DNA of 64,000 bases from Siphonodentalium dalli. Lineage: Eukaryota; Mollusca; Scaphopoda; Gadilida; Siphonodentaliidae. The translations under genes were made by a program, and so were the position numbers. The DNA is taken from NCBI GenBank assembly GCA_032622095.1, contig CP136064.1:264473863-264537862 (forward strand). Direction: 5' to 3'. Positions 1 through 12,600 of the stretch are shown piece by piece. Every line of letters starts with the position of its first letter. Position 1 is the first letter of the stretch. The notes beneath the pieces are model-generated. The model made no database searches. It saw only the letters and a program-made list of their open reading frames with translations, and was not told the DNA's origin.

Positions 1-2073
1 GTGCATCGGGGGCACATGACAATATAAATGCATAGTAGTTCACCTTGACTATTCACGGATTGAAAGCGCAGAAGTATGTCGGTATCAGTGAAAATTTACG
101 CCATATTGATATAGTCAGTTCGTATGTCATTGAGCCTTTGAGGCACTGATACCCTTGTACTAGTATGGAACAATTATGGCTGGCCATACATGTTTTTAAG
201 CTCACCATTTTGTATCATTTAAATTCGTAATTTGAATGTATCTACAAACACCAATATCTGAGGATAACAGTTCAGATGTTGTCTATTTGTTACAGTGAAC
301 ACGTGGAAATGTCAAACATCAAAATCATCAAAAGTATAAACATTGTTGACTGAAAATTTATTGAGACACTGGCTAGCCAATGAATCATGTCAACACTGCG
401 ACCATGCTAGGTCACACGGATATGGTGACATGCCACAAGTACTGTCAAGTAGGCCAGCCAAAGGCTCGCATCCCCAAATTTCTCCAAAGAGATCTGACCA
501 CGGACGGAAGTATCCTTGGATATTTAAGCAAACTATAGCTGAAGGTTCAGGCTACTGCATTTGCATATCTGTGCAGTCATCGAACAGGGAAGTCCATTCT
601 GCAAAATACATTGAGTGATTGCAAAGAAACAGACACAATTGTCGCCGAAATAACGACAGTACCGATATGAAGTGATGGAGATCGCCATTCGACAATGGGA
701 ACTCAGGCTTCAAGATTCGACGAGAATCACCGAATCGATTCCCGTAATGATTCTCACAAAACTTTACAATTTTAAGTGCCTCATGACTGACATGATTCAG
801 CATTTGATTCTCGCAAAATGAAATGTATTTTGAGCCCTGGAACTTGAAATGAAAATCCTTAGTGCCCAATCTTGTGTCAGATAATCCTAGTCCCCAATCA
901 AACCAGTTGCACGATTAGTAGCAAGCGGACACTGTCAGTAATACTGGACAGACATGTAAAGAAAGAGACTATTCAAGAGACACAGCATTATTTGAACACA
1001 GGCCATATAATACTATATGTTATAACAAACATAATCTCATTGTTTCTAACGATTGTTCCGATAATACAATGAGGGAAAGGAAATGGAATCGCAAGAACAG
1101 AGTCAGAGTTTCAAATAAATATCTTGAAGTCGATGTAACGTTTGCGACGATCCAAGTATCCAAATAAGAGCCATCATGTTAATAGTAATACATTCGGGCT
1201 AGCTAAGATATGCAAAAATTAATCGGTAAGCACAATTAATTATAACGACATGTTGTATATGTACAATGATGTTCTGTGATAATCATTTACCAAATGTCGG
1301 TTAAGTTCCAGTCGCTCAACTTCAACTTACAATTGAAGTAGTTGAGGCAAAAGAAATTTCATTGGATTACAAGTTCTATCTTGTTTATTAATACATGTAA
1401 ATTATCGCCAAAGGAGACATTTCTGTCCTGGCCAACTTTCTGCGCAATAACAGAGCTGTTGCAGATACGATTATGTAGTGTACATGAAATGAACGTAGCA
1501 AGAAGTCGGCATCATGAAATATAGTTAGCACGAAATTAGGAGACTTCGCATACCGTACCACGTGGACTCAGAAATCGGACGATTCATGCCACCGTATATG
1601 TTGCACAATAATGCAAAATAGGTTCGCTACAAGTAAACGATGTGCGTCTGTAGTCATTGTCAAAATGGCCATCAATGGCGAAGTTCACAACGTGATTTTG
1701 TCGATTCCAATTCCAAATTTTTTGAGATAAAATGGGTCGATAAAAACACGGAATATTTATAAATAGCATTGCGCATACTATGAAACGAAGAGTTTCTGCG
1801 CGAACTTATAAATATGAAACGACCGGGTAAGCAACGGATAAATTGCAAGTTTGTGATCAACAATAAATATTGAGTTGATAAACTCGCAATAGAGAAATAC
1901 TTCCTTTAGTTAAAACCACGTCTGATAGGTCCAAGGAGAGAAATAAAACTGGCTAGATGAATTGTTAAGAGAGCGAGATTTGCACGGGACGCATCCATGC
2001 GTGAGCTAATCCGAGCACTGATTGACCGGAGTCGCTGATTGACCGGAGTAGGCTAATAAACGGACAATAAATT
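1..2073. other. Intronic stretch, nothing recognised
   Basis: No perlecan-type exon, ORF or family repeat seen on either strand; a 15-bp direct repeat 'ctgattgaccggagt' near 2015-2050. Presumably the intron following E28. Confidence 0.5.
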
Positions 2074-2507
2074 TTAACCCTCCTGATAACACAAGGCCGA
2101 GGATAATAATCCATATAGTTCAGTTGAAGGGCTTCTCCTTGGCGGAAAACATTTTCATCATTTGTTATTATTTTTTACAATTTTTTACAATTTTAATAAT
2201 TTTGTCTTATATTCTTCAACAGACTTATTTTATAGGTTTAGTGCCAGGGAATCTCACGTTTTTCATGGGCATCAAAATTATTACTATGAATACTTGGTGA
2301 TAGTTTTGAGTTATAACATGCCCCTAAGGTTTTATCCAGTTTGTTTTTAAATTCGCTATAGCATGCTTAAGCATACCCAAACAAAATTCAACCAAAAAAT
2401 CTAAAAAATAATCTAAAAAAAATATTATATTTTATTATTTTTAGCGCCGATTTTACAGACCGTAATTTAGGGCCGATGAGATCGGCCCCTGGCACTGAAA
2501 GGGTTAA
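2074..2507. mobile_element. Possible decayed TTAA element, CCCTTTCAGTGCCAG type
   Basis: Right end 'ggcactgaaaggg' plus TTAA (2504-2507); left TTAA-ccctcctgataac (2074) matches poorly. The interior is AT-rich with no coding signal. Confidence 0.4.
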
Positions 2508-2556
2508 CTCAATTTTGGTTTGTAGTATACTGAAATTCAGGTAGATATTAAGTCAT

Positions 2557-2759
2557 TTAACCCTTTCATGACCGGACCTTGGGAGCCTCGCATACATAAG
2601 AGAATACATTGGCCTAACAATATTTACCTTGACCTTGTAAGTTAGTGAATTCTCTTATATATGCGAGGCTCCATAAGGGAGACTCGCATATGTAAGAGAA
2701 TGCACTGGCACATGATCTTTAATGCTGCACCAGCGCAGCTCCTGTCATGAAAGAGTTAA
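2557..2759. mobile_element. TTAA element, CCCTTTCATGAC family
   Basis: TTAA at 2557-2560 and 2756-2759, ends 'ccctttcatgac' and its complement, with inner 'tgcgaggctcc' hairpins. Shares the inner hairpin core with the CCCTTTACCCAAC family but has different ends. Confidence 0.82.
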
Positions 2760-3461
2760 CAAGAGATGGACTGTCGTCCGGTGCATACCCCCTCGTGGCA
2801 TACCGCCTAGTATGGGCATATCTATAACTTATGAGGGCTATACTCAGACAGATGGACCCAAACACCAGCATTTTCATATAAACAAAGATGAGTAACTATA
2901 GAACAATAAAAACAAAACAAACATTTGAATGTGCCATTAAATGTCCTCATAATGGTGAACATCCAAACAAAATTTTTCATTGAGATCCGAGCATTACTGT
3001 TCAAGTTATGAGCTGAACAGACATCGGATGGACCAAACAACCAACATTTCCAGATAAACAAAGATGAATAACTCTAGAATGGAAAAGCAGAACAGAACAA
3101 TGGAACCCTCTATTGAATGTCCTCATAGTAGTGATCATCCATACCAAATTTCATTGAGTTCCCAGCACAACTGTTGAAGTTACGACATGAACAGACACCA
3201 GACAGACCAAAAATCCAACATTTCAAGATAAACAAAGATGAATAACTCTAGAATGGAAAATCCGAACAAAACGATGTAACCCTCTATTGAATGCCCTCAT
3301 AGTAATGCACAGCCATACAAAATTTCATTGAGATCCGAGCACTACTGTTCAAGTTATGACATGAACAGACATCGGACGGACGCACGGACAGGTGCAAAAC
3401 AGTATACCCCCTTTTTTTTTAAAGGGGACCCCCCCTTTTTTTTAAAAGGGGGTATAATGAA
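2760..3461 (+). repeat. Repeat element with ~175-bp units (AACAAGAGATGGACTG family)
   Basis: Begins 'aacaagagatggactgtcg', contains about three units each with 'gaacatccatac' type words, ends 'ggacggacgcacggac' and a hairpin of C/T and A/G runs before 'gggggtataat'. Class unknown; ends not those of an LTR or a simple MITE. Confidence 0.82.
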
Positions 3462-3521
3462 TTAGCAATTGACACAGATAGAGTAATTCATTTTTTAGAA
3501 ACAACTAGGCGAGATACTTAC

Positions 3522-3641
3522 GTAGCATTCCCCGCTGTTGGGATCACAGGTCTGTGAGTGGCCATTACATCTGCATGGTCGGCATTCACCTAGATACCTG
3601 GAATTTGTGTCCTTCACTCTGTAGTAATTTTCTTCACAGTT
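3522..3641 (-). CDS. E28: laminin-type EGF repeat
   Basis: Phase 0-0, 40 codons. [24 protein letters not shown] then NSGECY gives the cysteine pattern of a laminin EGF-like repeat. Last exon I can find; the next acceptor must lie beyond position 1, or in the 3.5 kb below without a recognisable domain. Confidence 0.94.
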
Positions 3642-6600
3642 CTGCAAATAATCGTTGAATTATATAGAAATTTATTATATGCTCACCAACGGATGATTAT
3701 AGAAAAAGCATCAGTAAGATCATTAATTATCATTATCCCCTGGCCAGAATAGGCTACAAAAAATTTCACATTCATACTTTCCCCATGTGAGAGTGACATA
3801 TTCATTTACTGTATACACTCATCTGTAAGCCCATCCCTGAGTATAAGCCCAGTCTATGTTTTTGCTCCAAATAAAATCATGGGGTGGTCCACAAAGAAAT
3901 GCCCACCTTCATTTTTGGAACTTAGAGGGAATCATGTATGTTCGATGTCATGTTTGTATAATGTACGGAAAATTATTTAGTACCGATTATAATTTTTTCC
4001 GACATATAAAACACAAATAAAAAAGTCGTGGTTTTGAGACTATGCGCGCGGGCCTGGGAAAGGGGAAATTGACTTTACGTGGCATTATAATCATAAACAA
4101 ATAAATAATTTACCTGGCAAGACGCTCCTGAGTAACCAGGAGGACAGATACACATCTCCGCTTCATAGGTACGTCCACGCTGTGTGTCAGTTGGTATCGA
4201 TGTTCCCATGGAAATATCACGGATCCTGGAAGGTTCACACAATTTAGTTTTGGAAACATATAATTTTTTTTAATTTTTATTTATAATAATTACATGTAGA
4301 ATGGTGTAACCAGGAAACATCATATATACACATAGTACTATGAGTTGGGGGAGGCCCAATAGCTCCCCAACTTTCTCTCACACTCACACAAAAATATATA
4401 TATCTATATTTCTACTAATTATTTGGTGCTGGTGGTTTTATATTAATTTCTAAATCAAATAGTTTAATAAATATAAAATTAAAAATATTAAATGCTCATC
4501 AGAAAAAAGACTGTCCCGGGAGACTCTTCACTTGTTTAGAGGATATTTGATATCATTTTGATTATACAAATTTCTCTTTTCTTAGCAAGCAGCGATTAAA
4601 GGTATAATGTGTTTCCATCATCTCCGATTCATAGGTACGTCCATGCTGTGTGTCAGATGATATCGATGTTCCCATGGAAATATCATGGATTCTGGAAAGT
4701 TCACACAATTTACATATATGGAAAATTGTCCAGAGGGACATGTTGATACAGGATAAAACAAGACTATTATGTTGGTAATTTTCGGCCTCATGGACTTCTT
4801 CAGCCAGACAATAAGATTAACAGTTTATAATTTACAGATACAATATAATAGATTGCTGAGTTCACAATTTCATTTCCTTTACTTCAATACAAATAAAGTT
4901 ATCATTCGGAAACTAAAAATGAACCGACAGATAAAAAAAAGACATTTTATGGACTTGTTCAGTTGCATGAAATTGATCAATTAGTACTCGCCCGCTATGT
5001 CAACCTGGGGAATGTAGCATTCTACTAACATATCCGAAAAATTCATAGAAATCAACCGTACCACTCCATAGAAAACATTGTCTGATCTACGCTCAATTGT
5101 AAATCTTGATTTGGGAAGCAACTATCGGCGATAAACTAACTCAAGTGATTTTGTCATCGAGAGTCATTGCATTTAATTAATATATAAGAATGACGGCATG
5201 TGTTGTCAATTTGGATTAATATTCGTAAACAATAACTACTTTGAGCAAGATTATTCTCAATTTATTTTGATCACCCTACCGGAGTGTTTCATATCACATT
5301 AAGTCACTATGTCCCATTTTAAAAAACAGGCATATATAAATGGCAATGATAGAGGCTGGTTCCTATAATTTAGATCTTGTGTCTCCTGAGCGACAAACAG
5401 AACATACTTAACAGAAGTCTGTGAATCATCGTATTTTGCTCGGATGAGAATCTCTTCAACATTCTGCAACACCATCATAATATCCTCTCTGCTGGCGTAG
5501 TTCTCCCTTCCTCTCTCATCAAGTTTAGACCATGATCTCTGAAATATAAATCCACAAATCCTTAATGGAACCAAGGAACGTGCAGTGGGTAAATGTGCAA
5601 AAAATAGAACGTATGTAAAAACATCACCACCAAGAAGAACATGGATAAATAGATACCCTTTGTTCTTATATTAATTATTGATAGATGACCAATAATGAAA
5701 TTTCATGACCAAGTGTAGTATTAAACACAGTTTCTTTAAAAAGCCAACAAAAATTTTACAATATTTATGTCTCTGGATATCTCAATCATAATCAGTTACT
5801 GAATTGATGGAATTCGCTCTATTTCATTGGAGAGTGGCGAAGCATGCGCGTGATTTCATTGGTTTATGGCATAACAGATCAATTCACAGATCAGAGGTCA
5901 ATGACGTGTTGACAAGTTTCCCATGCATTGTCAAACTCAACTAATGTTGGAAATTTGAATACAGGCAATATATCCATAACTCATTTTACTCATCGCAATA
6001 TAGGAGACATCATCTTCAAGTTTTTATCAGTCAACAATATTCTTTCGCATCTTGTTGTATTTATAACTATTTCTAAATACTATGATTCTCACAAACATTT
6101 ACTGTGCCAGGAATGCACTCAATATTTGGAAATGGTTTTTACGTCATGTTGGGAATGCCGCGTCGCTGTAGAAATGAAATATAATGGACAAATCTGGAGA
6201 TGTACATCCATTAGGATTGTCGTCAGCTTTTCAAAGAGACTGTATAAAACACTGAAAATTAGGCCAAATAAATAAAAATTCTGTGTTCTCAACCAATCCA
6301 TAGTCACTAAAATTTTCTATTTAAAAGCCTCGGCAAACATTTTTTTCAATATTTTCGGTTAGAAATAGAGTAGTGCCCTAAATAATCGACGCATTAACCA
6401 CAGCAGAATTATGGGTAATTTTTCAGGATTTATTCAGAAATATGTCTTGTTGCCATTCATCGGAAAGCTCTCACTAAGAGCTTTCCAATGAATGGCAACA
6501 AGCCATATTTCCGACTAAATCTTCAAAAATTACCCATAATTCTGCTGTGGTTAAGGAGTCGATTATTTAGGGCATTACTCTATTGGATTTGACCAACAAA

Positions 6601-9600
6601 AATGAATTTGTATGTTTTCCAGATTTTGAGAAAAAAATAAAAATAAATAGCACCCCTCCCTCCCTCATCTCAAAATTGAGAACTAATTGCCTGAGAAGAC
6701 AGATATTTTAATTTAACCCTTCCATGACTGGAGCTTCCCTGTAGGGAGCCCCATACAGGTGGCAGCTTGTATTGCCGAGTGTCGTCTGCTCACGCCTGTG
6801 AGGGGCTCCATAAGGGTAGTTTAACCCTTCCATGACTGGAGCTTCCTGAAATTTTGTGAAAACCTTGTGCCAATGCATTCTCTTATATATGCGAGTTTCC
6901 ATAGGGAGTCTCACATATATAATAGAATACATTGGCCAAACATTATTTACCTGGACCTTGAAAGCAAGTGCATTCTGTAATATATGGAGGCTTCCTATGG
7001 GAGACTTACATATATAAGAGAATGCACTGGCACAGGATCTTCATTGCTGCACCAGCGCAGCTCCCGTCATGAAGCGGATAATGGTCTTATTTTTACTCAC
7101 TGGAGTGATTGTGGCCACGATGTCTGTCTGCTCAGATGGATCTGGTTGTGTCTGACTTTTGTGCACCAATGTTATTCCGTTACCCTGTGAATATATTAGT
7201 CAGATATATAAATGTTAATGTTAACAAGAGATGTATTGTCATCTGGTGCATACCCACCATGTGGCATACCACCTAGTGTGGGCATACTTATATATGATTG
7301 AGATACTCAGGCATATGGACCCAAAAATCAGCATTTTCAGATAAATATTTTGAATATGTTATGGATTCATATTTCAGATAACATTAGCAGTCCAATTGAT
7401 CAGTCTCAGATACACATAAAAACACTCGAAACTCATCAGAACTCCTTAAGTGCTATGCATATTTACTGCACAGAAGATCGGCGTTTGGTGACATCTTCAT
7501 CTGCGACGTTCACATCTTTCTGGGACGGAAGTGGTCCCTCCATATCGCGCGGATATTGAGAAAGACACTGATTTTTTAAATTCTGTTCAATCCTATGCTT
7601 CATTGACAGATTCAACTATATACCGGCATTTGTTTTGGCAGCGTGGAAGTCCAGGAACTATACTAGTGGGTGGATGTTCTCGAAAATTTGAGTGAGCAAA
7701 AGCAAAAACACTATTGAAAAAATTCGCCAAAAAATATTAAATGGTTTGATCTGGGAAAACTGATTGACAGCGGGTGGATAAATACTTCTGCTTCATGTGG
7801 ACATACACATACGTTGTTCATTGTCTGTTTTACGATGAGAAACAAACATATCCCCATATCATATACGTGAAAATGACTTTCCCATTTTCTCGGGTTTGGT
7901 GATACCCTCGGGTTTGGCGATACCACGTACACGGGGGTGGTTATTAGATATCGATTTTTGAAATCTATCATTTTTCACATCTAGACTTATTAGTGGCCCA
8001 GTAAAAATTGTATGAGCCGACCAAATTACCCCAGATGAATAATAATTATTTTAAATGACTTGAAGGATCACTAATAAATTATGCCTTTTTCACCCGAGCA
8101 ACATCAGTACCCCTGCTAGTAAATAATAACATAGAAATACGAACGTGTGCTTTCCAAACTTTTTCAGCCTGAGAAATGGGAAATTGACTCAGCCTGGTCT
8201 ATTATTGTTAATTTACTGATTTGTGAAGTTCAAACCTTCATCCTAATTATGTCCTATACCAATTTATGTAGAATAATTTTTAAATTCATAAATATCACAC
8301 TCACCGAGATGATAACATCGGGATCACTTGTAGGATTAGGGAATCCGGAAATGTCATAATACACTGAGTATTTGAAGACTCTTCCATAACTGGTGAGCTG
8401 AAAGCAAGATCATTGGTTGAAAATTTAAACATAAGTGCATTGGAGTCTAACTGAGAATGAATTATCAAGTAAAGATGTCTCTTAACTCTTTCTTTACCAG
8501 GCAAAGCCATCTTGAATTCAACTATTATAGTTATATTGAACTGTTATAGTTGAATTTGACAGTGCTAAATCCACAATTTCCCTGTTTATATTGAAACTAT
8601 GATCCCAGTGCACAGCCAAATTGCACTCGTAGCAATATTACAGCAAATTTTCAGCCTCTCGATAAGATGTGTTTTGCAACCTTTTGCGCTTATTTTAGTT
8701 AATAGTGACACAAGGATGTCATGCTAAATGACATTAACATGATCACTCAATCGCTCCTTCATACCAATATATAGACCAATAGAATGCTAGTTGACTTCCT
8801 TATCATATGTCATCATGATTAATATATCACACGGATTGAAACATGTTATTTCATCATATAAACAAACATGGTACCGATTTAGTATGACACTGTTTTTGAA
8901 TAATTTTTGGGAAATATGATGTTGGGTTATGCCTCTTATATCAAATTCACAAAACGACAATATCCATATTTACCTACCGTAAATTTCGGTGTATAAGTCG
9001 CATCTTTTTGACCTGAATATATAGCCCAGAATATTGGTGCGCCTTATACAACGGTAACTCAAAATCGGGGTGAAATCTTGACTCATTTTCGGAGAGTTTG
9101 AGCCACGAGCGGTAAGTACACAAGTGTCGGGAGACAAGGAGATATTCACAGCAAATATCGGCGGAGATTCAGCCACAAAACGCTTCATAAAGACAGATAA
9201 TATTCATTGAATTAAAATATTGAACAGTTATCTTACTCTTCACTATTATTAACTTTTATTCCCAAAATCCCGGAAAGAAATATTAGCAAACAGCAGCAAA
9301 TTCACAAACAGTTGGCGTCCTTGACCTTACTGTGTAACAATTCTGGACACGTGCAAAATTGACCCACATTCAATGACGGCGGTGTCATCGCTTTGATGTC
9401 TGCAGTGTTAATTGCGACAGAGTAAACTGTTTGGAAGCTGCACATGGCTCTAAACTGCTACCATATTACGTCACATCGGAATGTTTATTTAAAGCCCGGG
9501 AAGGAATGAGCATAATAAAACCCTGACTCCAAATATTTTAACGAGGCTTCAGTGCGAATTAGCCGCGAACTCCTGTTAAATTGATATTACATAAACATTA

Positions 9601-12600
9601 TTTTATGCTGTACGCTTCAGGTGCAAACATTTAATCCCCACATTGAGTATATTTGACACTTAATACTGAGGAGTGCATTGCATCACTATTAGCCCAAAGC
9701 GTTTGCATTCATGATCCGTGACAATTAGGCGACAACTAAATTAACGAGGCCATTATCCTAAAACAACAGTAAGCCGAGTCTCAATTTTATATTCCTATAA
9801 ATAAATGATAGGATATTTTGTGTCTTTCCTCATACCGTGAATTTCTATATATATTCACATACTTCGATCATTATGGATAAACGTGGGATTAAGCGCAAAC
9901 GTCAGAGTTACGAAACCAGATTTAAGTCGGTATTATAGTTGAATATAACAATAATAGTTGAACTCAGGATGTGCCTGACCTGTTCACTAAATGGATTCTC
10001 CTGTCAGTTATAAAAGTATACATTGGACATCAAGCATGATAACAGTTTGTAAACAAGCCTTGAAATAGTGTCTGTCATTTGCAGAATGAGGTCCCCAGAG
10101 GGTGAATTTAGTGATGCTACCCCGCATAGCGGGCTAGCATCACCAAATTCACCCTCTGGGAACCTCATTCTGCTTACACCTCAGCAGAATGAGGTTCCCA
10201 GAGGGTGAATTTGGTGATGCTAGCCCGCTATGCGGGGTAGCATCACTAAATTCACCCTCTGGGGACCTCATTCTGCAAATGACAGACACACTATTTCAAG
10301 GCTTGTTTGTAAATGACCGGTTCAAATCCCAAAATATGCATCAAAACAGGCTACATTTATCTCCATTGTAATTCAATTGACCATATTAAATTTAAACAAA
10401 ATTACAAGAAAATAATTTTATTGGCATTATCATACATGTCATGAGGTGATAACTACCTTTGTAGTGAATCAAATCAATGTGTGCTTTCCGTGGAGTTACT
10501 CAGAACAGCACCAGAATAATTCCTGTTGATCGATGCTGGCTGTTTTTATAGTAAACAAATTGCGGTTGCACTCAGTAACGTGATTTTGAGGTGAGTGATT
10601 ATGTATTTGACACGTTTTGTCAATCGCAACATACTACATTCAAAATTTGCTCACCCATCAGCAAGTGATGATGGTGAATGCAGAATTAAAACCAGCATTT
10701 CCCAACCAATCAGAATGCAAGTTTTTTGCGACTAATATTCAACTTGAATTACAAATAAACTTCTTCATTGCTGAATGACGTCATGACGTCATGTGTGGGG
10801 GCCGTTAAAGTTCTGACCATATTCTAGTGGAAAAATATAATGGAAATATAAAAAAAACCTTAACATGATTATCATTTACAATCCTGGAATGTCATAAACT
10901 GTTTCAAATGTCGAGATACAGTGGTTCTGATGTACTAATTTATGAGTTCCGGTAAAATAAATAATGAGCAAACGCTAGTATGCAGAAGTACAGTAATGCT
11001 CGAATTAATCAACTCCTTAACCACAGCAGAATTATGAGTAACTTTTCAGGATTTAGTCGGAAATATGGCTTGTTGTTATTCATCGGAAAGCTCTCGGCGA
11101 GAGCTTTCCAATGAATGCGAACAAGCCATATTTCCGACTAAATCCTGAAAAGTTACCCATAATTCTGCTGTGGTTAAGGAGTCGATTAATTAGAGCATTA
11201 CTGTAGGTCCATACTGCGTATGGGGAGTACGGACCTATAGCAGCCAAGAGGTTGATATAACATACCCGTTCTCCATAGAAATGACTTGGAAGCTTCCAGT
11301 AATGGCTGCCACTTGGAATGTCGTTGTAGTTCCTGACACTGAATTCTCTATCTCTAGAGTTCAAAAGTTCGGGGTCAATTTGGTCTGGTCTATTTCTGTC
11401 AACCAATGCAAGCGTTCTGCCAATTGGAATCTGTGGACAGACAATAAGTAATAAATATTAAAGGTGGTAATATTTCCAGATATTTTGGCCAACAAGGGGC
11501 GGGTACTATACTTCAAATCAATGGCGAGTCATTCATGTTGGCAATATCGTCATCAGTCCTTGTTTTTATTAGTCAGAATGGTGAGAGCAATTATCTATCT
11601 GTGCTTTCATTGTTTCTGTTGCTACACATACTGAGAAATACTCCTAATATGATTTTATCACATAATTTGGCCATAAAAGCAGTTTCATAATTATCGGTAA
11701 TAGACACGTTTAATATCAGCGCGTGCGATGACGTCACGGCGTTCTTCACATAACTTGCGATCGCTGTAGTTTATGATTGTTGTTTTCGATGAATATTGCG
11801 CGTTGCTTCGGGTTTATTTTATCATGTGATAAAAAGTATCTCACACTCGTCCTATTTTATACGTAATTTATCAACCTCGTCCTCTAAATTCTATTTGAGC
11901 CTCGGTAAACCTCGGCTCAAGTCGAATTTAGTGAACTCGGTTGATAAATTTCGTATAAACTAGAAACTCATGTGAGATCCTCTATTTCTCAAATGGCCAA
12001 ATGTTTTACTATTTGTCAAAAAATTTAAAAGTAAACCATGTTTCAGTAAATTCTTCTTCAGGCTCTTCTTGACAAAAGGAAAATGTTAGAAATAGAAAAT
12101 ATTTTAAACAAAAGATGTTTAACCCTTTACCCAACAGAAGGGCCCTGTGCCAATGCATTCTCTTATATATGCGAGTCGACCATAGGTCGCCTCGCATATA
12201 TAAGAGAATGCATTGGCTTAACACATTAAAAATTATAAAATTGTTAGGCCAATGCATTCTCTTATATATGCGAGGTGACCTATGGTCGACTCGCATATAT
12301 AAGAGAATGCATTGGCACAGGGCATAACTGTAACTATCACAATGTGGTCAAGGAGCCGGTTCCAATGATATCCATATTTGTATGGTTTTATTGAAACAGA
12401 CCGACGATATTTTAGGCTGTTGAAGCTTTATTTGGCCGGTTTTGGCCGGTTTGTTGGGTAAAGGGTTAACAAGAAGGGAATAGTAGGAAATTCTATGTGA
12501 ACAACACTTTTCCTCAAATTCTTTGTCATAAATATGAATAAATAAAATCATTTTAAACCAAGGGCATTATGGAGGCAATGTCAAAATACCGTGATTTGTT

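Noticed and set aside
552-869. Minus-strand ORF of 105 codons as a possible further perlecan exon
   Set aside because: No laminin-EGF cysteine spacing and no acceptor/donor pair in the right phase after E28.
8970-9188. Minus-strand ORF of 72 codons as a possible transposase piece
   Set aside because: No catalytic or DNA-binding motif; the sequence around it looks like a non-coding element interior.
12009-12327. Overlapping ORFs on both strands with repeated CILLYMR / RIYKRMHW words
   Set aside because: They read through the palindromic TTAA element; the same peptide words recur wherever that hairpin occurs.
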